Positions 1 to 11,700 of a DNA stretch of 64,000 bases are shown in pieces. The notes beneath the pieces were generated by a model. The model was not told where the DNA came from, made no database searches, and was given only the letters and a program-made list of their open reading frames with translations. A program made the position numbers and the translations under genes. The stretch lies in assembly GCA_030248215.1 (NCBI GenBank), contig JASANG010003667.1:62001-126000 (forward strand), written 5' to 3'. The DNA is from Enoplolaimus lenunculus. Its lineage: Eukaryota; Nematoda; Enoplea; Enoplida; Thoracostomopsidae. The first letter of the stretch is position 1. Every line of letters starts with the position of its first letter.

Positions 1-117
1 TTAGGCTTAGGCTTAGGCTGAGGAACACACTTTTACAACACTTTGGCTTAGGATTAGGATTAGGAATACGCCTAATCTGCTGTGTCGCCCCTAAAAGTAA
101 CATTGGCCGAATGTCTA
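1..117 (+). repeat. telomere-core MITE, partial copy (right half)
   Basis: Starts with TTAGGCTTAGGCTTAGG, continues with GGCTTAGGATTAGG and GGAATACGCC, and closes on CCCCTAAAAGTAACATTGGC. That end matches other copies (for example 18153-18188). The left inverted repeat would lie outside the window. Confidence 0.6.
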
Positions 118-176
118 ATGGCACTGTGCAAAAAATTTAAAGTTTGAACAATTCGAATTTGTAACTCAAAACTTGC

Positions 177-3100
177 TTACACGACATGTTTGACTCCCCC
201 ACCGACATGAGCATCACTGCCAAGAATGTAGTGCTGGGTCATATCGGTTGAATACTTCGATGCCGGTGGAACGCGGCCGACCGACTCGGCAAGCGCTCGA
301 AAGTGTCGCGAAGAGTTACCACAGCAAATGCCAAGAAATTGAACATTCAATGCTTTCATCGTTTTGCCAAATTCACGAATTTCAGACTGAGCGCAATAAA
401 AAGCGTCCAAATCTTCGAAAAATGCACGAGAACCTGTAAATCTACGCATATGATATGTTAAGGTTTAGATCACAAACACTGCTTCATGATCTGAATATTT
501 AACTACAAACGAAAAAATTTTATAGCAAGTATTTCAAATTTGTTTTGAAAAATCAGTACATACGCACTCTAACGTGACTTAACCAAGAGTCCATGATGAC
601 GTATGGCCGACAGTATGCAATTTCTGTGTTATCGCGTGGTGCAAACCATGACAGCACGCGTTGCATTTTTGCTGGACACCCCTCATTTTGGGAACAGTAG
701 ATGTTGCTTGCACCGTTAAAAATAAGGTTATAAAACGGTAGCAAGCAATCTGTTTGAACTTTACGCCTTCCCCCTAAATAACGGGACAGGGCAAAAAGGC
801 AACGTGCACACTTGTCAAAGATTGATGCTGTATTTTCAAAATTAGAAATCTCAATCTCGTTAGTTGTTTACACGGCATACATTGTTGAGAATACCGTCAT
901 TAAACTGAGACGAGACAGCGAGTTAGATATACGGTCGCATTGTGTTAAATGTTACGCCACGAATGCTCAGTGTTAGGGCCGATGTATATAACAGGGCCGG
1001 ATCGCTTTCCGGAGAGGCTGTAACAGAGTCAGTTTAAGCTTTAGACCAAATTTTTTGCTTACGTTTAGGCTTACGCTTGTGCGTTACGCTTTGGCTTAGG
1101 AATATGCTTATACTACTGATCCGGCCATGTTCTATACATGGGCCAGTGTTGGCTAAAATTGTAGCCAATCGTAAGATTGCACAAGAATGAAGTATACCAA
1201 ACAATTCGAAATATTTTACCGTTTGGAAGCGTTAAATTCTGCATCGATGGTGTTTCCGGTGTTGTTCTATACGGCACTGGTAAGCATGCTAAATAACCGT
1301 CCTAAAATAGTTGCATCAAAGATGCGTAAAAGTGTAACCTAATTAATGCTTTACTTTAGCAAGCTTTGCGAGAATACAATAAATATAAGGCTTTGTAATT
1401 GTCATTTTGTTGACAACATTAACAGTCATGCAAGCACCGTAATATGCTAATTGCAAAAGTGTATACTAAGCGGGGCATGCAGCTGATTTGACAAGACGTC
1501 GAATTGTTGCTAGAATGTTTCAGACGAAGTGACAAACTTTTAAGTTGGAGCTGAGCCCTCTGACTAAAAGCCCGGTTCTCAATCGCTAACCTTAGTGCGT
1601 TTACAGACGTCGGTCATTGCATGTGTCATTGTCGGCAGTCCGAATCCACAATTCATGCCTGCAACAGTAGCACCGGCATCGAGCAGTTCTTGAACTGCGT
1701 TTGGAACCGTTTGCAGAGCGAACGGAATAATATTCACCACAATCGGTGTTCCTGAAAATGTAACAGGTGCGATTAACCGTTTTCCAGAACAGCATTCAAA
1801 ATGCGTTTATTCATAGCAAGATTTCATTTGTTCATGCCAACATTTGATTACTTTGCCAACTCTCAGTGCGTATTTAAGCTTGACCATATCGGAAATGAAG
1901 TATTGAAGTACTGAAAAAAGAAAACAATATTTCGACTTTATCAAAACAAAAGAGAAAACTTTCGATAAACTGAGCACTGAAAAACGTCAGTAAATGATAT
2001 CAGAAATTTTTGTCGACACATCCGGTGGAAGAATGCGCTTTCAAAACGTCCACTATATCCGCCATCGTTTTCAACTAATCGGAAACATTCTCATTCGACA
2101 ATACGCATATACACTATTTGAGATATTATTGGAAAAGTAAGAGTGGAAGATCCGGTTTCTGGTTAAATTATCCGTTTGCAAAGCATGAATGTATTGCCAG
2201 TTAGTGTTTATAGTGCTTTGCTCGTACTATATGTTCAAGCATTAGGTACTTATTTTAATTTATATACTCAAGGGCGTAACCGCTGCTTGTAACCAAACTT
2301 ACAAGTTATGTTACAGTAAAACGAAACGTCACTTCTAGGTGTATGCACAACCAAGGTACAGGTTGCTTTTTTGCTGCCTATTTTTGCTAACCGTTTCCGT
2401 ATTCTAACGCAGTTTGCAACGCAATTTTCGCTTCGCCAAAATTAGAATAAGTTTCAGCGATTAAAAAATCAACTCCGCCTTCAACAGCCCACAATACTTG
2501 TTCCTAAAACTAAAGCGTTAAGCTAAATTCATTGTTTGAGATATTTATTGACCTGATATTCAGTTTCTGACTGGCAAAACCGGGCAGAATTTTTGTGCCA
2601 CGCAGGCATCGATCGAAATCGGGAAGGTTGTCCGCTGAAGGAAACAACTGTCAAGCGGCACTTCTTTGTATCGATGCATCATTTTCCCACTTGTGACCAG
2701 AGTATCCCAATTTGACAAGTTTCGGAAGGTTTTGTCATGGGGACCCCCTTCTCTTATTCGGGTCAATACAGTATGACTAAATTTACTTATGTAGTACCAA
2801 TTCAAGTTTTTTCATTTAATCGCATTAATTAAAGTCCACATTAGTGGATACAGGAGAAACTCTAAATTGATCAAATTTTCCTTGCAGTAAAGAAAATAAG
2901 TTGCGAGCTGGCTAAACGATAAACTTTGGCAACGGTAGTAAATGCGTTACTGTCCTACAAAGCATGTGACTGCAGTTGTTTAAAACTATGAGCACATTTG
3001 TAGGTTTGCCCATGACTGAACTGTTGCGTGTCTGATAACCATGTATATACACATGTGGAAACAGTCTGACTTTTATTTCTAAATGTTATTATCAAATTGA

Positions 3101-4468
3101 TGTCTAACACAAGGTTGCTAGTATTATACCGCGAAATTCTTGCCAGGTCCCGAATGTCTGTTCCGTTCATTTTCCTGAAAATTACGGCTTTCACTGCGTG
3201 AGAAATAATTTTTAAATCAACTAACTTTAAAAATTTGTCGTATTTTTTCTATATTTTTGGGATTATCCGGATCGTGTTCGTATATTGCGCTGTTGCATAT
3301 GTTTCCAGCTAACAACGTGTCTGAAATTTTAAACATTTGATGGCGTACTTAAAGATTATCCAGGTAAAGGTCGCTTGATATGAAAAATTTGCAAACTTCG
3401 ACAACTGAGACGGAAATGACTATTCGAACCAAACAGTATTTAAATTTAACTTTCACCGTTAAGCCAGCTCTTCTGGTTGTAGAGTACCACAGCACATGTA
3501 ACAGGTTGACCGTACCTGTTTGGGTTGCCACTTGTTTTGCCAACTTTAATGCTTGTTTATTGAACAGTTCCAGATCGTTTTCGCGATTGATGTGGCGTAA
3601 TTTCTCACGGTGACCATAATACTGAAATACAAATTATCAAACAAATATATTGGTGGCTAATTTGTGGATCAAAGTATTCCAGAATTTAAGGCATGGTTAC
3701 AATTTAAACAAACAAGTATTATTTCTTGTTGAAAAATTTAGTACTGTAATCAATTTTTAATTGTATTAGACACATTAATACTATTCGTATAGATCCTTTG
3801 AATCGCTCCGTCATTTTTTATGTGATACGCTACCAAAATACGTAACGATAGGTGTGGAATAGCCATAGCACACCACAAAAATGCCCGATGAGCTCAGGTA
3901 GAAATTTCGATCAGTATGTCACTTTTGACTTGACTTAAAGAGTCTTGGCCCGCTGTTCTATGTCACAAATTGCTGAATAGGAATAAGGACTTACCAAATT
4001 AGTTTGACAGAAACAATGGGGCAGCTAATCACAATACGTAATTACCAAATTTTATGACAACGATGCTTTACCCTGTACACGTGGCTGCAAATCCACAAGT
4101 GAGGTCAATGATAGACAGCTGTTCGCCGAGCGTTCCCCATTCCAGCTGACAGTCAAAAATTAAACTAAAATTCTGCTGATACACTCATAACCAACAACCT
4201 AATCGCACACGCTACCACCACCGATTTATGTGAGTTTAATAATATACACATAGGTATTTTAGACAAAAAATGTTTACTGTTAGCGCTTGAACCACATCGC
4301 TTCCTGCGTGAACAAATTCTTCATGCAGCGCCGTCACAATTTGTGGATGATCCAAAACAGCTTCCGGAACAAAATGCCCTGCCTTGAGGTATCCACGACG
4401 CTCCAATTCAAACAAATACCCCTCAGCGCATAGTACGGTCTCCCCGTCAGCCAAACGTTGCTTTAAAC
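177..4468 (-). CDS. betaine-homocysteine S-methyltransferase, short type (first exon missing)
   Basis: Zinc-dependent enzyme that moves a methyl group from a donor such as betaine to homocysteine, giving methionine in the cytosol. Seven exons join in frame: 4468-4278, 3621-3516, 3320-3226, 2503-2392, 1751-1591, 1301-1220 and 433-177. They encode about 334 residues ending at TAA (177-179). Family landmarks in order: [19 protein letters not shown] and ERRGYLKAG near the N-terminus, the HREKL segment, [17 protein letters not shown], the first zinc cysteine in [16 protein letters not shown], and the zinc pair in LGICCG followed by [14 protein letters not shown] replaces the GDGG of vertebrate BHMT and the vertebrate C-terminal arm is absent. 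Both features, with PVPYRTT, resemble the short BHMT-like proteins of bacteria and some invertebrates, as I recall them. The first listed exon opens with phase 1, so a small upstream exon carrying the ATG should lie above 4468; I could not place it. Introns carry MITEs. The family call is firm, the methyl donor inferred. Confidence 0.88.
975..1146 (+). repeat. telomere-core MITE in a BHMT intron
   Basis: Imperfect terminal inverted repeats: GGCCGATGTATATAACAG with GGGCCGGATC on the left, and GATCCGGCCATG with TATACATGGGCC on the right. Degenerate TTTAGGCTTACGCTT units lie between them (about 1060-1112). It sits in the intron between the 1301-1220 and 433-177 exons of the BHMT gene. Confidence 0.6.
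2736..2775 (+). repeat. fragment of the TACTGTAGTGACCC MITE family
   Basis: The string CTCTTATTCGGGTCAATA followed by CAGTA matches the right end of the element at 19796-20239. No left end was seen. It lies in an intron of the BHMT gene. Confidence 0.5.
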
Positions 4469-4947
4469 CTAAACATTCAGGAGCTTGCAAGATATAAGCA
4501 GCACAAAAGCATTGAGATTTATCAGATAGGTTGATTATTGAATAACGGAGTATATATAGATGGAATGGAACGATAGAAATTAAACATTATTTGGCTTTTT
4601 TCCGTAAAGCATCCTTAACCCGGTGTTCTGCAAAAATGGTTAGATTTTGAAAATTATTTCAGAACACGTCGTGTGTTCTTATTTAGGCACCACCACGCAG
4701 GCTGCTTTATGCTCGTTCAATGCAGTCGTTGAATCAAAACGCTCTAACATATTTCGCAAACCGACAGTTTTGGCTTTTGGAAAGAAATTGAAAATACAAA
4801 CAAGGGCGTAGAGAGTATCCCATTTCGAAAGAATGTAAGTTTACTGTTTTGACTCCCAAATCCAGGTCCATCTGCTTATTCTAATGTCAGTAGCAGGGCC
4901 TTTTTTATCTTTTCAGAAAATTCGGGGAATCATACGTATATGCTCTC

Positions 4948-5342
4948 CAGTTTGCAACCAGAGGTGAAAAATACCGCAGCCGGAGCCGGAGGTCAACAAA
5001 ACTTGCACGATCTGGAGCCGGAGGTGAGTCGAAATTAAGTAGTAAAATGATTGTTTAGTTTTATTTTAGCCAATATCTGCAAAATGTTGTTAAGTTGTTT
5101 GGTTTCACGCTAATTTTCTGCCAAATTTCGGCAATTCTTTCCTGAAAATTGTGACAAAAGTCAATCGAAACGCGCTAAACAGATAAATTTAGCAAAAGTA
5201 TCCAAAATTTTACTACCGGAATTGCCGGAACCGCCGGCAAAAATTCTACAGGAGCCGGAGGCCGATTCTCTGCAGGAGTCGGAGCCGGAGGCCGATTCTC
5301 TGCAGGAGCCGGAGGCAGAGGCAGACCTCCGGTTGTACCCTG
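4948..5342 (+). mobile_element. hAT-like MITE, CCGGAG palindrome family
   Basis: Palindromic non-autonomous element. The left end CAG..TTGCAACCAGAGGT pairs with the right end ACCTCCGGTTGTACCCTG. The flanking octamers ATGCTCTC (4940-4947) and ATGCTGTC (5343-5350) form an 8-bp target duplication with one mismatch, which points to hAT transposition. Subterminal GGAGCCGGAG repeats are characteristic of the family. The Pro/Pro-Ala reading frames through it are repeat artefacts, not genes. Confidence 0.8.
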
Positions 5343-5892
5343 ATGCTGTCTATCCTTCCGTTTGTATATTCCCCTGAAAGCAAAGCCAAACATCCCGTTT
5401 TGAACTTGAAATTAGCACTCTTAAATGACATTAGATCAAATTGCAACACACTTCTCGCTCAAGAAACAATTTTCGCATTAACTGTTCTCAAGATCTGCAA
5501 TGAAATTAAGATATTACACGACAACATTTGCATTGTGTGTAATACCCTTAACATCTATGTGTCCTAGATGGTAAAAACAGGAACATCCCAAACACCAACT
5601 GTTGTTCAGGAGGGTAGGTCAAATAAGAACAGGAACGCAAACTTCTTTGATCGGTTGTTCTTCGTTCGACTTTCCTTCTTCATAAAGCGTCAATTTGATA
5701 ATGTAGACCAAAAAATTTAAATATAAACTAACTTTTGGTAGGCATTTCTGTAGACGCAGACAATGTTCGGTAAATACAACGGAAACCTTTTTATAAAAGC
5801 AGTAGTGCTTAGATAAAATTCAACGGTATATATCTTTTAGTATATCTACTAAAATCAAGCAACTAGTTATTTGTAGAAATAGAACTGTTTAC

Positions 5893-6058
5893 ACAAGCCT
5901 GTAGCCAGCTCACCTTGCTAGGGGGGGCACTAAAAATTTTTCAGGAGGGGCATTCAAGGGTATTCAATGAGTTACAAGCAAGGTTGAAAATTTCTAGGGG
6001 GGCCAAAATTTTTCCAGGAGGGCTGAGCCTCCCTGCCCCCCTTGGCTACGGGCCCGTG
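5893..6058 (+). mobile_element. small MITE, GTAGCCAGCTCA family
   Basis: The ends CTGTAGCCAGCTCACCTTG and CCTTGGCTACGGGC are inverted repeats around a G-run core (AGGGGGGGC, GGGGGGCC). Related copies lie at about 18616, 32146, 58415 and 59080. Confidence 0.7.
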
Positions 6059-8786
6059 TTTCAGTCAAACTAACAAAATATTCAAGTTGTCATGCACGCA
6101 AGACACAACGCAAGCCCTTGCGTAGGATTGGCCGTTCTTAATCTAAACTTCTCGCCCGTTGGAAATGAAGAATTTTAAGGATTTTTCGGTACGGGCCTGC
6201 AGGGATTGCCAAGCGTTCTCGCGGAGGCCAACCTTTCAATTTCGTTTTTAGGCCGTGAAAACTTTTGTGGACTGAATGAGTCGAATGGGACCAGATCGAC
6301 GCATCTGCCACTTGAGCGCAATACTTGTGATAAATCTTGCACTTTTAACTAATGTTTATTTTTAATATATTTCCAAGCGTCAGAATCAATATAATTGACC
6401 AGGAAATTTTGCACCGTACAAGGTTGGATTCAAGATTATTAATAGACTGATAAGGAAATTTTGGACGGTATTTGAAATTTTGCAAGCTACAGCGGCGTTT
6501 TTCAAACGTTCACAATCTCACAATTTGATTAATTTAAACACCAACACAGAAAATATGTAAATAGAATTTACGTTAATCAAACGACAATAGGATTAGCGCC
6601 TAGGATTTGTTAAAAGTAAATTGAGCTGTTACCGAAGATAACACTGTTCAGATATTTTTAAGCTTTCTTATATCGGACGTTTTACGGTGCAATGCGCTGA
6701 AATGTTGCTATGGCAAAAATAATCGCTTTGAGCTTATCGTCTACACCCCTTGGCGTAACATTTCTCATCGCGTACGACGCGGATAGCCAGGCCCATAACC
6801 AGCTGGGAACCACCGGAGGCACTTAAACAGCTCTAAAATAATTTTGCCCGCTCTCATAGAAAATCTTTAAACCGGATATAAATCTTAACGTCTCGCGCAA
6901 TCAGCAACAATCCTCTGCTAAAATTGTTCTGGGAGAGTATTCAGCTGGTGTGCGCAAGACGGTGCAGTTGCACTGTTCTGTATTTACTCAGCAATTTAAT
7001 ATATAACGAGACATAAAGCACGACGGCAGCTTTGCGCCCGACTCAGTAGAAAAATGGACCCGGGCCAGGAAAACATTTTCCGCATAGTCCGGCAATTACG
7101 ATTGTGAATTTATATTTGTATTTTTTTAAAATGTTCCCATCAGTTATGTTTTGTAAATTTCAGAAAATATTATGACAAAATCTTTATTGCCTCGATTCTC
7201 AAAATGACAGGTTAAAATAAAAAAATCTTTTGATAACACAATAGCAAATTCTACAGCGCAATTTTTGTCGCTGTATTTTAGTCCTTCCGGCTGCGCCTTT
7301 CAGCTGAGTATTTACGCTATTATAATACTGCGAACGTATCTTTATATATATTTTTAGTGTTTAGGGCGTGTTGTTTTTAGATTATTCTTATACAATATAA
7401 CCACTTTTAAAATGTAAAGCATACGGCAAGCAACTGTTTATTGATAAAGTAAACAAACACCCATATATCATTTTTTTGCCCAGGTTGTATTTAAAGATAC
7501 ATTTTTTAAATTGAAGGTTTTTCAAAAAATGACTTTTTACACCACCGTTTTGCGTATTATAATAACTTGCATTAACGTTGTTTGCAGGCAAGGCATGCCA
7601 ACAGGGTGTAGCAATATATCCGCGTCCGGTAAAAATCGGTGTCGATTGTTTCTGTTATAAAAATGCCAAAAATTCTTATTTTATTTTTATGTGCATAATA
7701 TGTTGTAAACCACTGCTAAACATGGTGTAAGCCAGATGATCTCTGTTTCAGTTTCCGAATCGGCTTCTTTAACACTTTCTGGTCCGTTGTCCTCATTTGA
7801 CGTCAACGATTTTAACCAAGCACTGTAAAGTTGATATAAATTTTTACGTTTCGAAAGTTCGTTGTCCTCAAATGGGGACATTCATCATTCAATTTTTCTG
7901 CGTTGATATCCTGTACTTGTTTGAAATGAAAATGATGAAATTCATTTAAAATTTTAAACACTTTTAAGTATATAATCCGCTCTTTTCCTGGTTAGAACGT
8001 CCAGTGAGTATATACTTGCATGCCACAAATTTATGGGCGACAAAAATAAAAAAATACACTTCGTTTAGCCTTTTCAGTTAACTAAATATTCACTTTAAAT
8101 GTGGGGGAAAGTGTACAAGTGCCCATGTCAAGCAATTCAGCTAGCTCTAAAATTGAAAGACTTAATATCCTAACCGGATAACTTGTTCAGACAGTTTTTC
8201 CCAAAACCTTTAATGATTCGGCAGCTAGTCTTTTCGACCCTCCTTAACAGCTAAATTTTGGGTTAAAAATGAAAATTAATATAGAGTAACAAGTTGTGCA
8301 GATGTTTAAGTTGGTGCTTAGGACTATTACGTCGAAGATGAATGAATTTGTGAGACACTCGCACAATAAGTAGGAAACTGACAACAATATTGAGGATACT
8401 TTACGATCAGACATATTTAAATTGGATAAGGTTAATTTTCAACAGTTGCACAAAATAAAAATTGAACAAAATCGAGAGTCATATTGAGCTGAAACAGCAC
8501 ATTTTGTGCAGTGGTTTTTAGTTTTAAATTCGTTACAAGAATTGCGACGCCCAGGTTCCAGCTAATTGAAATATTTTCAAATTTTGCGTAAAAAAATTCT
8601 ACGGATTCAGGATCGATGTAAAATTCGAACAAATCTTCATTGAAAGACTGGAATACAGAGTTTAAATCTTGAACCGCCCGCATGTGCTTTAAAATTCACT
8701 TGAAAATAAAATACAAAAAATTCAACGTTCAATACCCTCTTATGTAAAAATCAAACCCGATGAATGTATCATAGCTTGCTTTACGT
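6059..8786. other. intergenic, no gene recognised
   Basis: AT-rich sequence between the BHMT-side repeats and the 3' end of the Ig-domain gene. Short open frames here have no recognisable domain, no convincing splice sites and no codon signal. I see only scattered low-complexity A/T tracts. Confidence 0.5.
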
Positions 8787-11700
8787 TCAACAACCAGGCG
8801 CAAACGCATTACGCCCCGGACATCGTCTGGTGGACCACGGACAAACAGCATCATTTCGTAAGCTCAATTTAATTTGTCCAGCGGTGCCAAAACCAGTTTC
8901 TAGCTCTCGTGTACGATTTATCATTGATCTTTGCCGACGAGACAACATCCAATTAGTCCACGACAGCAAAACCGCGGCTATCATCAATACACCAATAACA
9001 ATCACTATAGACCAAATGAACGAACTCCATTTGGTGACTATTTCGCAAAAATAAATTTCTGATTGGCCGGATGTCATTGAACAACGTGTCAAATGTTCGT
9101 CTCGTTCAGTTTGGTTGGTGCCCCAACATGACATTGGACCAAACGTTTCAGGAGGTGTTAAACGTTGACGGTTATGTGATCGTCTTGAGATTGGTGCTGT
9201 GAAAAAAGAAAAACGAGAAATGTTTGGGCAATTTTTTCAACAAACATTTTTCCGTCGGGCTACTGACCAGGCATGGACGACTACGGCTATTTAGCAAAAT
9301 CGAAGTCCAAATTTTGAACCGGCTAATAAACAAATTTGTCAAAAATGTGGCCCCGTGAAATTTTTCAACACAATCTACCAATCATCGCAGACAACTAACC
9401 GACGCGTATCTTACTGGTCAAATTGCTGATTTGTGAATTTGTTATTGTTAACGCCAAGCTTCTTTTAATTCCAGCCACATTTTCCGCGATGCACTCGTAC
9501 GTTCCACCGTTTTCAATAAAATTGATTCTACCCACATGATTGCGAACAATGTTACCATTCTGAAATAAACAAACGTGAAAGTTGTACAATACAGATATTG
9601 ATGCAACACAACGTTTTTTGAAATTAAAATTGTAACTGTTTCTTCTTTTCAGCAAACGTGGTTTGATTGCAAACGAAACCATTTCCAAGTACGGTATGCG
9701 CATTTTTAGCGTCGAATTATTATGTGGTGATCATTGCAATGGGTACAGCACATTTTGGCAAGATAAGCATCTGTGATACGTAAGCCAGGATTTCAGTTCG
9801 GATAGGTACTCCATATACAAAATTTTGGCGAGCGTGGGTAAAGAAAAAATTATTTACATCAAAAACCCATAAAGTTATCGTAGAGCCAAGCGTGTCAAAA
9901 TTGACCTAGAGACCTTATCATTTTATCACCAAAAATTTTCTATTAACGCAAAAAATTGTAAGGTGTTATTATATAAAAAATTTCGGCGCGTAAAAATTGC
10001 ATGTTTTTACAAAAAACTTGCACAGCGGAAAATTGTAAGATGGACCTTGCCATTTTATTGCAAAAAAATTTCTAATGGGGATACCAAGGATAAGTATTTA
10101 AAAACAGTGCTGTATGTATTGTCTGCTTACCATAATCAATTTTACAGTTGCATCAGGATACCATCCAACCGTATCGGGGCACACTAAGACAAGTCGCTTA
10201 TTTGAACGTCGATTCTCTTGTATATTTTGATGGAATGTTGGTGCTTGTTGAGCAAATGTAGAGTTTAATGATGCAACTCGTAACACAATTGGTTTTCCAA
10301 CTTCTGCGATTTGTTGCCAAAATTTGCCGCCATTGTTGATGCTGCGGTTGGTTAGTTTACACGCACAATGATACCCGCCTGCAAAACCTGAAATCTCGGT
10401 ATTTGCCTATTGCACTCAGTTGCGTAGCGAGAATTTTATTTCGGAAGGATATAGTCAAAACATTTAGACCTTGCAATCTAGCCTATTATTCTAAAATCTT
10501 CAAAATGCTCAAAATGCCCTACCGAAAAGTGACGTAATATCGTCCTTAAAGAAATTTCGGGTAATATATCCGGCTCTCCTTTCCTATGAATAGACACTTA
10601 GCTGCAGTGTGCCGTTTAGCGTAATTTGCTGTGGAGTAATCCGTAACTCAATTTTGGTAGAATATCAATTCAAGAAGTGCGTTTTCAACGAAAACTTGAT
10701 CTAATTTATATACTGATTTTCAATTTTAAATTTAAGTCCTTAAAATTTAATGGGCTTAGATTAATTTTTGGGCTCGCTTCTACGTACCTCCATTGAAATT
10801 TGCAAATGATGTCTGAATTAAAAAGTTGCCGAATTCCAGCATTAAATAGGCGACAGATTCGTGCATATTTATCCCGTAATCATGGCTTTAGATATTGCAT
10901 AACTTGCACCGAACGCTGGATGCTTATTTGTTGTTTTTATGCCGAATCAAAAATCGAAATTTGTTTTTACTTATTAATTATTCACGTAAATTTAAATAAT
11001 TTACTTTTTGAGAAGTTATAAATGCCAAATATTCCACATTTCTCAATCCAAATGCGGTGGTTGGTGCGCGAACTGAAATTGTATTGCGGCACTGGATTGT
11101 TTACTGATTTTGGATTTCGCTCAACCAATACTGGAGAAGTGTCAAAGATCGACTGAAACGGCCGACATTTGCTGTAGTTTATCGACGACGCGATCGAAGC
11201 AATCTAAAAGTAACAAAGAGTGTAAATGATTTTTAACTTTCGAGATTTTAATTATTGTCCAATACTTTAAGCACCAATTTTGTGTTGGTAATCAATCATG
11301 CCATATTAACACATTAAAATTCTCAAATGCAAACAATTGACAGTGGTACTTATTTTTCGCTTCAATACTAGCGTTGTTTACGCACAGAAGTCAAAAGTGT
11401 TACTTGCCAACATTAGGTTTAAAGCAAACATAGGTTCACGCTTAAGCTGAACCTAAATTTACGCTTGAGCCTTTTTTATTAATACAGTCATATGCGTGGG
11501 GGATGTTTTGGTGGGAGTAAACAAGTACCGAGAACCTAAAAGCTTATATCAGTTTTCGTTTTAAAGCGTTAGTGAAATCAAGAGTGTATGATACAAGAGT
11601 GTGCGACACTTGGGGTTCCACGTTCTTCGATTTATGGAATCACGTGCATTATTTGGTAACCAATACAACCACATCTTCTAAATTTTACATAGTAATATCG

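Noticed and set aside
1-117. A true chromosome end at the left border
   Set aside because: TTAGGC units are few and degenerate, and they are followed by the conserved MITE end, so this is interstitial.
2560-2805. An 81-codon reverse-strand frame
   Set aside because: It lies in a BHMT intron and overlaps a MITE end; no relation to the BHMT reading frame.
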